Origin: Acanthosepion esculentum | Lineage: Eukaryota; Mollusca; Cephalopoda; Sepiida; Sepiidae | DNA length: 64,000 nucleotides | Reading direction: 5' to 3' | NCBI GenBank assembly: GCA_964036315.1 | Contig: OZ038498.1 | Span: 9,781,861-9,845,860, forward strand | Part shown: positions 1-13,600 of the stretch, one piece after another | How positions within the stretch are numbered: position 1 is the first letter of the stretch | Layout: every line of letters starts with the position of its first letter | Notes under the pieces: model-generated | The model's input: the letters and a program-made list of their open reading frames with translations, nothing else | What the model was told of the DNA's origin: nothing | Databases searched by the model: none | Program-made: the position numbers and the translations under genes

Positions 1-2418
1 AAGTCATGCATATTATTCATTTATAAAGTTGGCAACAATAAATGTGAACAAGATTGATTTGCTTTTACATAATCTATAGGCAATGAGAAGATTTATTTAT
101 TTATTCTTGTAAAAATTAATTTTAACAAAATTTCATTCAAATTTACAATTCAACTATTTTGTAATTATAAACATGAAAAGAAACTAATACAGGTTATATT
201 GATGATATTGTCTCTTCTAAAACAAAGCAGCTTATATAAAAGGCAATTGTATATATAGATGTGTCAGTATAAAAATAAGCAGTAAGCTGTAGATACTTCA
301 ACAGAGATTAAAAGGTTATCAAACGTAACACTGAACATCTCTTCCACTTATGCTTTTCAGTTTTGCTGTTACTTTCTTCTTCTCTTTAAATAAGTGTCTA
401 AATTGTTCATTTATTTTGTCAAAACAAAATATAAATTACCTACCAAAATAACTGATAGAAAACTAACATGTCTCCCTCTAAATTCTTTTTATTCCATCAC
501 CATAAAGCCATTATTGTTGCCATCATAAAAATGAACAAGTGTACAAATGCAATCACTATAATCTGACATGTGTGTGTGTGTGTGTGTGTATTGTTAATAG
601 AACTGTTCAATTTTTACAGAAATATATATTATAGATAAGTACAATCAACAAAGACTAATTTTGAGTAGCAACCATGAGCACTTTTGCTATAATGATATGT
701 TATAACAAAAATAGATAAAATGAGTTCAAGGTTAAAATATTGATAAATTGATAAAAAAAAGATTTTAATAATTTTTGAAAACATTCAAGTGTTATAGACA
801 TGCGTAAAGGTTAACGGCAAGCTGCATGAACTCAAATGTTTTCAGCAATTTACTTAAGAGCTGCTTCTAAGGAAGACACTGCAAAAGCCTTCTCCAAAAT
901 TTCATGAAAACTTCATTTTCACAATAATTATAGGCTATTTATGCAAAGTGGTAACATTCTAAGTGATTAATAATAATAATAATATTTTTAAAAAATTATC
1001 AGTGGAATAGAAAATTTGTTTGTTTTTCTCTAAACTCATTTCAGTGATCAGTTTATTATATATGATAAAATCTAATAAGTTAAAATCTTTCAGTGTGTTT
1101 GTTTTAAGAGGCGCACTTGTTCACACTGACTGACACAACAGACTGAACATAAAATCAATAATTCATTTGCTACCCAATTGAGCAGAGGCATGGACAGTCA
1201 GGATCCTCAAGAGACAAGGTTAGACTCCTTCAAAATGTTTTTAAAGACAAAGGGAAGTGGGAAAAACTACTTCATATAAACACACAAATCAGTTTATAAA
1301 AAAAAATCCTATTTTAAAAAGAATGTTTTTGTGAAGATGAGTAACTGTGGGGTCAATTATGACCACAATGTGGAAAAAAAATAAAATACCACAATTGTTT
1401 TTTTTTTTTAGAAAAAAAAAAAATGAAAGGAAGAAATTAAAACAATGACAAGCAAAGTTAATATCACAGGCAATGCTAAAGAAATAAGGGTTCCATATAC
1501 AGTAAAAGACAGCCAATACTTTGATAGCTTTAGGGATTGAAAAGAGAGAGAGAAATTCAGATATTCAAGCCTTTATGTATTCTGGAAGAATAGAATTTTA
1601 CTCTATATAGAGATAGTGAGTATTTCAAATTAAAAGAGATATTGATTTGAAACAAGCACCAGAAGAGAAGCAATAGCATTTTATAAAGAGAAAGGAAGAA
1701 TTTTATTCATGGCAAAAAGCCAAAATATCTAGTTGAAAGACTGAGAAGGAATAAGCAAAAGCCCATTTCAAAGAAGGTCGAGAGAGATAGGGAGAATCCT
1801 ATAGATACTCGAGAGGGGAAAAGACGAAATAATCAGACTGATCTCATGATCTTTCAGTCGGTCATTTATACTGTTATACGATGGTTACAAAGTCCACGTG
1901 CTCTTTTCCTCAATGATATTTTGTTTTTCCTTTCTCAAATTGATGTAGTAAAAGAGAGGATAGAAAAAATTTACATGAACCTTCCAAGAAAACCAGACAG
2001 CTTCCAGGATTTGAAAAGAAATTTCATGTGCACAAAAGGACAAGAACAAAGTACTACTGTATTTCCAGGGTTTAGAAAAATTCCACACTAGCAAACAAAA
2101 TGAACTAAAAGCAATCAAATTTGGAAGTAGGTGTGGAAAAGTAATTATAAACTCAAACGACCTACTTATCTGAATACCTATTTCTGCATATTACCCCCAC
2201 CCTATTTTCACAAGAAAAATGGCCATGGTCATTAGTGAAACAAGGAATATATAAGTGAAAATCTTGACCACATCATAATCTACAGTAATTCCCAAAATCA
2301 CTATTTAAGGACATTAATTAAAAGCAAAATGCAGAGGCTGTGACATTTTAATGTGTGTTTCATTTTCTTAAGCTAATAACCAAAAGATATTCTGGGTGGA
2401 CAATATTATCTTGTGAAT

Positions 2419-2424
<6 letters not shown>

Positions 2425-2463
<39 letters not shown>
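2425..2463. repeat. (TA)n microsatellite
   Basis: About 19 uninterrupted TA units downstream of ECT2. Confidence 0.95.
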
Positions 2464-2465
<2 letters not shown>

Positions 2466-3355
2466 CAGATAAGTACATATTTTCATAACAAGAGACTACT
2501 CTTCCCATTTGTGTCTTTAAACTCCACAGCTATACATGATACATTCTTTTTTCAATTTCAGAGCAGCCTGAAAAAAAGAAAAAAAAAGATGAAAATTAAA
2601 AATGTTAAAAAACAAAAATAAAACAGCAGAATACACTCAAATTTGTCAAATAGAATACATAACTCGTTTTGCGTGTGAGTATGTGCTTAAAAACATTTCA
2701 CATATTAAAAATAAAACTAGAACAGACTAGTAAACAAGATGCATTTATGACTTATTCAGACTAATATCTTCATATATTGAAAGCAGGAGGACAGTGCTTC
2801 AGCACACACAAATATTACAGTCTTCTTGGTTACGGAAAGATACATGTATACATATTACTTTGTTGTTCTGAAACACATTGAAAATAAACAAATTCTTTTT
2901 GAAGACATGATAGACTTGACAAAAACTGAAGAATTTACAGCCAAAACACATTAACAACAAGGAAGAAAATAGTTGACAAATGGGACTTATCAAAACGAAA
3001 AGAAAGAAAGAAAATAAACATCCTACAGTAGTATGAAGTAAGGGGGACTACAGACTCGGGTCTGTATTTCTTTTTTAAGCCAAATATAACAATGAAAGTT
3101 TCAAAACTACTTTTCTATTATTTTAATTTTTGGCAGTTTGCCAGCCAATAATCTGAAATATCCTTAAATATATGCCATTTCCATCAAAATTTAATAGCTA
3201 CAGTCATTATTAATAAACACATTTGGTATTAAATGAAACATCTATGGTTTTGAATTATTGTTCATTTCTGTAGAGTACCCAAGAACCAAAAATTTCATTT
3301 TTTTTTAACAATAATGTTCACAAAGCCCAAGAGCATTTCAAAGAATATTACAGTG

Positions 3356-3356
3356 A

Positions 3357-3434
<78 letters not shown>
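3356..3434. repeat. (TG)n-(TA)n compound microsatellite
   Basis: About 8 TG units run directly into about 30 TA units. The open frames over it are only Ile-Tyr/Val-Cys repeats, not genes. Confidence 0.95.
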
Positions 3435-3440
<6 letters not shown>

Positions 3441-4009
3441 AGAAAGAACAAATGGAGCAATAAATCCACTGTTCATGGCATTTACTTTAAAAGAAAAAAA
3501 AAAATGCTTAATACAAATAAAGTAGAGCAATATGTTATATTTTTATTATAATTATTTATATCATTATTATATTTATATTATAAAAAAAATTTTTTTTTTT
3601 CTGTTAACTTTACATCTGACTAACCCACCCCTCCCGTCAACAAATTAAACATGTCATATTTGTTTGCAATCACAATACATTTAACTCTGGCAAATTTTCC
3701 GCAATCATCAATGATGACATGTCTATGTCCCAGTTTTCCATAACATGACAAAATAACCCCCCCCACCTCCCCTCTCTGAGTTTACTTTTCTATTTAGCAT
3801 AGATCTGACATTTAACTGGTTAATCAAGACACCCCCACAAGTCTATTTTTAACTCTGACCATATTTCCCCCACCATTAACTTTCGGAAAAGAGGTAACAC
3901 TTTGTTTTTAAATTTCCTTAAAAATCATTTCATCGCCAGTTACTTACAAAAAGAAATACAATCATAGTATTGAAACATGAAAGCTTTTGTGTAACGATTT
4001 CAGAATGTT

Positions 4010-4015
4010 TTTATT
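4010..4015 (-). promoter_or_regulatory. Candidate poly(A) signal for ECT2
   Basis: AATAAA on the minus strand about 340 nt past the ECT2 stop codon. It is one of several such hexamers; transcript ends would be needed to confirm it. Confidence 0.25.
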
Positions 4016-4351
4016 ATAATCTCTTATAATAAAATATAATAATAATATTATATATAAGATTATATATTCATGTATGACTAAAAAGTTATTCTAAGCCATT
4101 GGTAGTTAATTAAATTCTCATTGTGTACCAAAATAGAACCCCCCCCCCCGGCCCGCTTGCTGTTTCAGCCGGGAATATTAAGAAAAACATATTAGATGAC
4201 ATAATGACTGTCACTGAAACCTCATTCAATTTCCTCATTTGGCCCAGTTCAAACTTTGTTTTCAATAAATGAAAAGAAACTAATTTAAGAAATTTTAATA
4301 TTTTGCTTGGGGGAGGGTTTCTTATACGCTGTCAAATGCAGTATTGATAAA

Positions 4352-4416
4352 TTAGCTGCTCTGCGTTGATTTCTTCCAAACCGACAATTTCCATGGCCCA
4401 AGACAACTGTCCAATT
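4352..4416 (-). CDS. ECT2: ECT2 terminal coding exon with stop
   Basis: Acceptor TTTTTTTCTCAG. 65 coding bases complete the split codon and read ELDSCLGPWKLSVWKKSTQ to a TAA stop at 4354-4352. The C-terminus differs from human, but the last residues of ECT2 vary between phyla. 3' UTR follows. Confidence 0.8.
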
Positions 4417-7400
4417 CTGAGAAAAAAAAATATTTACAAAGAAAACACAAGAGAGATTTTTTTACAAATTCAGACAATTTTGTTAAGTTTTAGCTTGATG
4501 TAACAATATAAAAAAGTTTTTTTTTTTTTGTTTTTTTTCTTCACTTACCTCTATTTGATGTGAGGGTCGTAAATTTGCTGATTGTGTTGTTTTGTGGGTG
4601 CTTTAAATAGTCCGGTTTTGTACTGCCTATCGTAGGTAAAGTAGAATATTTCTGATGGTCATCCTCTTCCTGAAAGATAGAGATATTCCTAAGTAAAGCA
4701 TATAAATGCAAATGAATTCCCTTTGAGACATCATGTATTTGTAATGCTAAAATGAAATAAAAGACCTACAGATTTCAGGTTCTACCCAAAACAAGATGGA
4801 TGGCACATACTCTGCTAGTGAAGATAAAATATATTTTTTCTCTCGCCCAGATTAATAGTCACTTCCACTGCATCTATAGTACTTGACTTTATATAACAAT
4901 AATAGGATTTAACTGAAGTCAATTTTGCCACGGGATTTCCAGTTATATATAAAACTTAAATATTCACATAATTCTGAAAACTATTTATGCTTTGTATGAA
5001 CCTTCCACTTCCTAAGATATAAACATCTAAAGACTACACTATTTACATTATTCAGACTACTGTCCTCATCTTTGTCACCATATTTATTATGTTTTGGCCT
5101 TTCAGTATCTGTTTATATTTCAGAGATGAGGTATTATGTACACTATTTACATTATTCAGACTACTGTCCTCATCTTTGTCACTATATTTATTACGTTTCG
5201 TCCATTGTACGCTCTGGCCTTCTTCAGGTGGTTGGAATATTGAACTGAACCTTTTATTCACTCACTGGGGTAGACTATTTAATGGATATCAGTTATCTCC
5301 TGTTAATTCCTCCTCTCCAAGTTCTCCACTGCCTTGACCGGGTATTGAACTCCCGCGCTGGATATAACCAACGCCTTTACCCACTGTGCCATGTGTCCTT
5401 GAGGACATCTGTGTATGAATTTTTGGGTATTATAAACCTAATGTCTTCAGTAACCATTTTTACCAGTGCTCATATTGCAATTTTTGCCGTTATCAACGCT
5501 TGTTTTTACCAGAGCTCATATTGCAATTTTTGTGGTTATTATTGCTTTTCTCTGGCACTCCTTATTACTGGTTCCCATATTCTATTCATTTCTATGCTTG
5601 GTTGGCTAAGTAGATTTTTGTGGCCTAGCATATGTGCTGATTCTTTAAGTTTACGAATTTTCCAATGGTGTTCTTTGTCTATGATCTCAGCCTGATCCCA
5701 CAGAAGGCGGTGATCTCCCTTTTCTCTCCATATGTGGTCAGCCATGCCTGATTTTTCCACTTCCTCTCGTGTTACAGCTTTCTGGGGTTCTTGAAGCCTT
5801 ACCTTAAGTGGGCGGCCTGTCTCCCCTTCATATTTATTTCTGCAGCTGCATGGGATAGCGTACACACAGTCTTTAGTCGTTCTCGTCTATGGGGGGGGTG
5901 TCTTACTCAGATATCTGCAAAGTGTCGTCCAGCTTTTGAAGGTTGCCCTGATGTTATATGGACCACAGATCCTTTGTATTTTCTCCGATAACCCCTTCAC
6001 ATGAGGCAGGCGGTTCGTTTTGACAAAACGTAATAAATGTGGCAACAAAGATGAGGACAATAGTCCGAATAATGTAAATAGTGTACATAATACCTCATCT
6101 CAGAAATATAGACAGATACTGAAAGGCCGAAACGTTGTAATGAATATGCCGACAAAGATGAGGACAATAGTCCGAATAATGTAAATTGTGTACATAATAG
6201 CTCATCTCAGAAATATAGACAGATCTACTAAAGACTAATTAAATAAAAATAAGTTTTCACTTACTGAGTCAATTCATTCATTTTAGTCCCCAAAAATGTT
6301 TCAAGCTTATGGATGACAAAGCAGGTAAGAAAATAATTTGATATTTTTATTAGTAAATGATAGAATGTTTTTGGCTGAGGCACTCAATTTGCACTAAAGT
6401 TAAAGGGGGAAAAGGCATGAATCTCCTTGACAATATAAGGGCAGATTGGATGCTCAAATCTTAGAGCAACCTTAATGGACAACTTTGAATTAGAAACCAC
6501 GGAGTGGACAAAAATAAATAAATATTCCTTATCTTTCCCAAAATGACATAATGGCAATTAACGAAGAGACGTGCACGCCTATGTTAGAAAAGGAAGCTAC
6601 GAAGAGACGTGCACGCCTATGTTAGAAAAGGAAGCTACGAAGAGACGTGCACGCCTATGTCCTGAAGAGCCATGTCTTTTTGAGAAAGTGAAACATAAAC
6701 TAAAATCATTTAATGAGTCAAAAGAGTGAAATTAATTAACAGGGTGGTATTATGTCTAAAAGGATCAGAAAATTTATAAAATTCCAAATAGAAAATGATA
6801 TCCATTCTGCTCCAGTTTATATTAATTATGTAAGATGTTTATAAAATGCATAAACTTTCAATGTTAAAGACATTTTAATACTGAAAGTAACAGTAATTTA
6901 TTACAACAATTAAAAATTTAGTGACAGAATTCAAATATTAGAAGAGAGCAGTCAACTAAATCAGAAAAACCGCTCTCATTACCAACATTACTTAGCATTT
7001 CCTTACATTAAAATGAAAATTCTACCATATACCATTGATGACTACTGATAGAAGAGCTAAATCTATCAGTGGTCTACAATTCATGTAGATTATTTTTATC
7101 ACTTCAGCCATTATTGAATCCAGGCCATCAGCCAACAATTTTATCATTTCTTCAATTATCCATTTTTGTTTGGCTCTTATTTTTTATTACCGATTCTTTA
7201 GTCACTAGTACAAGTGAATGTAATATAGAATTAATTCCACATTATTTGCAATGGCGCAACATTAATTAAATAACATATCCCATGACTTCTCAAAAATTAA
7301 CATCAAACTCTTAGTAACAACAGAAAAATAATAAAGAAAATGATAAAAAGCAAAAAATTAGTTCCAATCAAGATTCCTTATTCTTGCATCATTTCAACAC

Positions 7401-7663
7401 CAAACATTATGTTGAGCTTGCTTAGTTGCTGTTTATCAACCACAGACTTCAAACAAGGAAGAGTTAATCAAACCCCAGAAACAATCTCCATTCTCCTTGA
7501 TATCAATCTGGATTTAGCACATGTTGGAAAATGCAGTTTAAGTGAACTACAGTGAGGCAGACAGAAAATATCTAACTCCAGTATGAAAGCAAAGCACTTT
7601 TTTCATACTTTAATGACAAAATGAATTTTGTATTAAGAGATGATGGATAAGTTTAAAACACTG

Positions 7664-7694
<31 letters not shown>

Positions 7695-10600
7695 CAATCA
7701 GCAAAAAAAAAAAAATCAGCAAAACAAAATGAAGCATGCATAGCTGATGCAGTAGAATTATTTGTAAAATGCAAAGCAGCAATAGAAAGGAGATGCAGAA
7801 AAGCAAGAGAAATAGCATTTACTTGATAATTCAAAAAATTAACCATTACACCAATTAATCAACTGTACTCCATCTCATTTCACCTTGGCATAAAAGGGAC
7901 AAACATTTAACCCAGATTACTGATCCTAAGCATGGACCTTATACAAAATATTTTAGTTACAGTTTTTTTCTTAAATCACATCACCAGAAACCAATAGAAA
8001 GTGATGTGACTTAGTCCAGAAACAAAAGGTTCAGTAAGCATCAAAAGCACAGAGGAATATTTTGAAAATGATATTTGCCTTCCTTTCACCTCTTTTACTT
8101 AAAAGACCAATATGAAATAATCATGAAGTCCAAATAGTATGAAGCATGAATAGTAAAGTAACGGTAACTTCAGACGTAACATGTACAAGAATCTCCAAAA
8201 GTAATGCCTCCTACATTATGTTAGCAGTCTGGCAGTAGACCAGGGCAGGGACAAGGGTTTTTTGCCCTCCACCCACAATCTATGAGGAGCAGGCACTCTA
8301 CTACATCTCATTTTTCATTAGGTAGTATATATATAAAATAGAAATTTTCTTGTAACCTATTTAAGCACAATAATGGATCCTATGCAATATAGGTGAACAA
8401 TTGAAGTAGAAAAATGGAAAATAAATCCAATGTATGTAAATCCAAATTAGACACGTGTCATAAGAGATCAATCTATTCCATCTTAAATCAACAATGTTTT
8501 GCAGCAATTTTTAACATTTGAAATTTTTCATGTTAAAAACTTGAATTTTAACACATGCAACATTATGGATAAAAAAAAAAAAAAAAATAATGAATTTTAT
8601 ATTCAGTGTTTTTTTTAGACTTAGCATGAGCACAACATATTCAGAGATTTGGACAAAAAAAGGTGAAGTGCCTAGAATAACGTCAAAATTTGCAAAACAT
8701 TTTCACCCTTTAATAGTCAGTTGTAAGATATATAAATGTAAGTAGAAAAAAAGCAAATGTTGACAAGATCATGAGGGGCACAAAGCACTGCCCAGGATTC
8801 CCAATCAGCAGCCATTTCCAGTAGACATTGAGCCGACTTGTCAATAAGTCATTTTTTTTGCAGCAGCAGCAGTTTGGCAAAATGGCATCTGACAAGAAAG
8901 TGCAGAGATATATCATTGAATCCTTCTATATGGAAAAAAAAACTGCAACATTCATCAACACTTACTGAACAGTTACAGAAACCAAACAGAGAATGTGAAC
9001 ACAGTTAGGAAATGATTATTTTGTTTTGGCAATGGTGTCAGCAATGCATGTGACAAGTCTCTGCCAAGCTAATGAATGAGATTACGCAGACACACTATCC
9101 TGAAAGCATTCTCGCTTATGAAAAAAAAATGGAAGAGCGTATTTTGTAGCTGAAAACTTGCTCTATCAAACAATGTTATTGTGATCCCTGTATCTGTTGG
9201 TTTCCATGAAAATAAACAGGAGGCATTACTTTTGGAGCATCCCTAATATTACTCCAAAAATAAATCATCCAAATGTATTATTAAAATGATTATTTATATT
9301 TATTTTAAAATAACTTCTAGAGATTGTGACTTTAGTTCATTACAAACTTTTAAAGACTATCTACTTGTACAGTCACAGACATTACCAAGTTCTTTAAAAT
9401 GTTAGAAGCATTCAACTTCAGCTTTCACTAATCAACCCAGAATTTCACAATTCAATGGTGTATTATTTAATACTTGTTTACAATATCAATGAAAAATGCA
9501 AAAATGTGAATAATTACAAAATGGCTTAATTGAAATATATCACCATTTGAAGAATATCACATGCAAGTTAGATATAAAGACACACATTAAAATGAAAAAC
9601 ATTCCTGAAGTTAATAAAAAAAGTAAATTTTAAAAATAGGAAAACCAGGAAGAAGACAGATACAAAAACAGAGAAACGGATTTTAGTACTTGAAAATAAA
9701 TAAGTGAAAAAAATAGCTAAGAATTGTCTAATAATCTTACAGTAAAATATATTCTATAAAAAAGGAGACCATTTCACAACTATTCAACTGTTATTGTATC
9801 TAGCAAATCTGTATCTTGATCTGCATAACATAATTCAGCTAATATTTCACCAACATGCTTAATGAATGATGATTGCAAATCAAGTTTTTTATTTCTTTTT
9901 TCATATCAAAATAACATTAGATAACAATGTGGTTACAGACAATTACTCAAAATGATACCTTGTTACATTTCTCAACACAGAGCTGATGCTTGAAATAGTT
10001 CTGAAAATTCATCAAATAACAATGTTTAAAAACTGGATACTGCTTCCAAATATAAGATTTTCTTGGAACAAATAATTCCAATGAATTCAGAACAAATAAA
10101 TTTTAAAGTGCTCCTTATAGTCTTTAACATAAAAATATTTGGTTAGCAGAGAATAGTCAGCAACCAATTTACTGTTAGTATGATACATTTCCATCCTGCA
10201 AACAAAATGGCAATGTATCCTTAGTAACATTGCCATAGAGTGATGTTAAAGAACAGAAGTAAATGGAAAAGTCAAAGTATTAGTGAAATAGTCATATGAC
10301 AGACGGTTAGAAAAAAGAAGAGAAGTTGAAATAATAGTAATGATCAACATGATCCCCCCTATAAGAGTTTCCACACAACAGCTAGAGGGAAAGACTCACC
10401 GTGGTGGTATAGTCATCCAGACTTATACTGTCACTATCGTTACCTAGAGAATGGGTTTGTTCTGTGATGTTGTTCAGAGGAGAGTCAATATCCTTCAAGT
10501 AAAAAAAAATAAATCAAGGACACTTGCAAGAGAGTAATATTTATGGCCACTGAACTCATTCTTACTATGCCATCAACAGCAACACGTCTTTGTTAGTAAG

Positions 10601-13600
10601 CAGGAAAAGGAATAAAAAAAAAAAATTTTTTTAAACTTTTTAAAAAATTAATTTTTTCTTAATATACACAATACTAATTCATACATAAGTAAATTTTCAC
10701 ATCCAATTTTGTTAAAAAAAAAAAAAAATTTTTTTGGAGGTTGAAACATGTAATGCCGTACAAGGAATAAAAGTTTCTTCTTTGTTTTATATTCAACAAA
10801 GAAATGAACAAACATCTACAGTGTTGTTTAATAAATTAATACCAAATTCTGAAATGCATATGTCAGGGTGAAAGGTATATGAAACGGTTAAGCCAACTTC
10901 AAGTACTTCGTTTTGGTGTGTTCAATTTTATAGTTATAAGCAAGATTTAAGATAAAAGCCAAATCATTATAGCCAAGTGACGAGGTCAGGGCATTTCCAA
11001 AATGCCATGATGTGTGAAATGATCACATTCAGTTATAGCTGTTATCTACTAGCAGTGGTTCAAAGAGGGGAAACAAATCATCAACTACTGAGAAGTCATT
11101 GGGTGATCAAGACTTATCAATGCAACAAATGAATGGAGGCCTTCTCATCAAGTCTGAGCCAACAGAATAAAAAAAATTATTGTGATGTAAATTGCAAACA
11201 GCTTTTATTAAAGTGAAAGAAGATATGTGTCACAACACACAGTATATGAATCCTTCTCGTGTGTGGAACCACATAGCTGCAGGACAATCCTAGTAACCAT
11301 ACTAACCAATTTCCACCACAGAAAGCATCTTCAATGGGCATGTAAACATTGGAATTGTCTCAATAGAAAAGATCACCTGATCCAATGAGTCTTACATCCT
11401 TATGAATAAGGCAGATAGCAGAGAGTGTGCATGTGCATCCTTATCCTGGGAAAGTGATTGCATCAGAAATGCACAGTTAGGATAACAGCAATGGGAGCAA
11501 TATAATGCTGTGAGCAACATTCTGTTGAAAAACACTGAGTTCATGTGAAAGTTACTTTGTCATATGCTACGGACTTCAACACCATTGAAAACCAACACCT
11601 TATTAGGAAGTTGGTTATAATAATTTGGCTTATATATAAATGAATTTATATTTTTGGTTGTTATTGTCATTTAGTGTTGGTTTAAAAGATTTTCTACAAA
11701 TTATTGATATAAATTATTGAATTTAAAATTTTACAAGTATTTTTTTTTAAATTCCCGATACCTATACGATAATGTATTTTAATCCAGAAGCCAAGGTCAG
11801 TAGGTATCATGTTATTTAGTTAATAATGGACTGTTTTTTTTTCCAATCATAAATCACTGATGAATGATTTTTTTTTTCCAAACATCAATAGAATTTACAT
11901 TATTAAATAGCAGATTCATTCATAAAAATTTAATTTAAATTATATTTTAATGGTGTATTTCCATTTTTTTATCTATTAAACAAAAAAATGTAGAAGTTTG
12001 AGTAATATAAAGCCATTAATTTGAAAATAGGAACAAGTGCACTGCAATGCAATGTTGCAAATAACTGCTCCAGTGTGTATGAAATTTGGAAATAAGTGAG
12101 CAAGTGCTTTTATAGTTAATTACTAATTACATAGTGAAAATATGTGGGTGAAGCATGATATATGAGCAGTACCAAAACATTATTGGCTAAATCCATTTCC
12201 AAAACTGACCAAATGACCATTTTTTTGGGGGCAGGGGATCGTTTTTGGTCAAGCCAAGAATTTTTCAACACTTCCTCATAATTAAGCTTGTAAAATATTT
12301 CCCAAAATAATAGAAATCAAATGTGTCACAGAATATTAAACAAGAACCCCACCCAACAAAAAAGATTTTAAAAGGTTTTTGTAGGAATTTTTAAATACAT
12401 ATTAGTATACACTGATTTCCTTCAACTAAGGTCCTCATTTTCACTGACACAATGTTTCAACTATTGTACCCTCCAGTCTTCAGATATTCAAAAAACCTTA
12501 TTACATGAATCACAGACAACATCAATATTCTACAATAAAAAAGAAAAAAGGAAGAAAAAAAAAAAAAGAAAAAAGAAAAAAAAAAAGAAAAAAGGAAGAA
12601 AAAAAGAAAAGAAAAAAAGGAAGAAAAAAAAAAAGAAAAAAGGAAGAAAAAAAAAAAAGAAAAAAGGAAGAAAAAAAAAAAGAAAAAAAAAAAAGAAAAA
12701 AGGAAGAAAAAAAAAAAAAGGATTACACGGAGACATTTTTTTTTTCTTGTTCAGGTCACCAACAATACATTGCAGCCATCTATATAATAAATGCGAATGT
12801 CAGAGTGTCACATTTTTCCAACTTTACGCCTAGAGGCCGAAGCCCAACATATCATACCATTTTAGAATCAGGCCAGCTCGATGAGCAAATTAAAAACATT
12901 CTAGGCCGGATCCAAACCCACAATTCTGAAATTATGGATTCCCAAGTTTTCATTATTGCGATTTTTTAAATCTTTTTGTACAATAACAATTTTTATAACT
13001 TGGAAATAAATTTGAGAATAATTCAACGAAAGTCAGCCATGAAATAAAAGTAATTGTTTGTACAAAAAGTAAGGACCTACATACATCAAATTGTCTTTTA
13101 AATTAAGTGGCGACAGAAGAATTATCATTGAACTTTTAAAAAATAAGCTTAAATATTGATGGAATACTTAAATGCAGTGATCAATTTTGAGTTCTTCTAT
13201 AGTTTATTGTTGCCTATCACATCTACTCCTCCCTATCTATTACGAAGGCCCAATCAAGAACCCTCCACAGGAGCTAGCTTATATGCAGCCTTACTCCTAT
13301 GACATCCTTCTGGAAGTGTCTTCTCACAAAAATTGACTTTCCCAGACACCATAGCTCAAGACCCAGGTGAGGACTTTGGGGACAGCAATACATGCTTGAA
13401 CAGTGTGGAAAGGGATTGTCAATGGAGTTCCACCCAAACATGGGGGGTGCAGGATGAGGATGAAATCCTGCCTGATAGGGTGGCTTTTAAGCTAGTTTAA
13501 AATAAATGGATGAAAATAAACAAACATCTTTAGATTCCAAATTTGAAGTAGAGTTTGTTCGTCTTTCTCATAAGAATGCAGTCCAAGTTGTTTTTTTGTA

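Larger units (their letters stand above)
1..4351 (-). other. ECT2 3' UTR and/or downstream region
   Basis: No open frame with recognisable protein. AT-rich with (TG)n at about 571-588, (TA)n at about 2425-2462, and (TG)n-(TA)n at 3356-3434 that extends open frames artificially. C-runs occur at 3758-3766 and 4139-4149. A minus-strand AATAAA lies at 4015-4010, about 340 bases after the stop; such hexamers are common in AT-rich DNA, so the poly(A) site cannot be fixed. Confidence 0.5.
5040..6230 (-). mobile_element. Penelope-like retroelement remnant with GIY-YIG end and terminal repeats
   Basis: Penelope-like elements encode a reverse transcriptase joined to a GIY-YIG endonuclease. Here the minus strand from about 6030 to 5540 reads the link region (VKGLSEKIQRICGPYNIR), then one TAG stop, then the nuclease: VYAIPCSCRNKYEGETGRPL (the GIY-YIG-like start; the second Gly-containing half is YEGETGR) and, later, LLSQPSIEMNRIWEPVI. 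The stop and the missing reverse transcriptase show a 5'-truncated dead copy. A 130-bp motif (AAAGATGAGGACA, AGTCCGAATAATG) occurs twice in tandem at each side, at 5044-5180 inverted relative to 6040-6190, the arrangement of Penelope pseudo-LTRs. It sits in the intron between the last ECT2 exons 10400-10492 and 4549-4669. Confidence 0.85.

Noticed and set aside
3348..3551. Short Ile-Tyr repeat proteins on both strands
   Set aside because: They are translations of a (TG)n-(TA)n microsatellite. The same applies at 2355-2621 and 18759-19023.
5329..5393. Functional tRNA gene on the minus strand
   Set aside because: A and B boxes are present, but the acceptor stem does not pair and the anticodon arm is unclear; a SINE-like relic fits better.
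5282..5695. 137-codon plus-strand frame
   Set aside because: It is the shadow of the GIY-YIG coding strand, which lies on the minus strand.
12505..12969. 154-codon Lys/Arg-rich protein
   Set aside because: Most of it is translation of a GA-rich low-complexity tract; the remainder looks like transposon debris.
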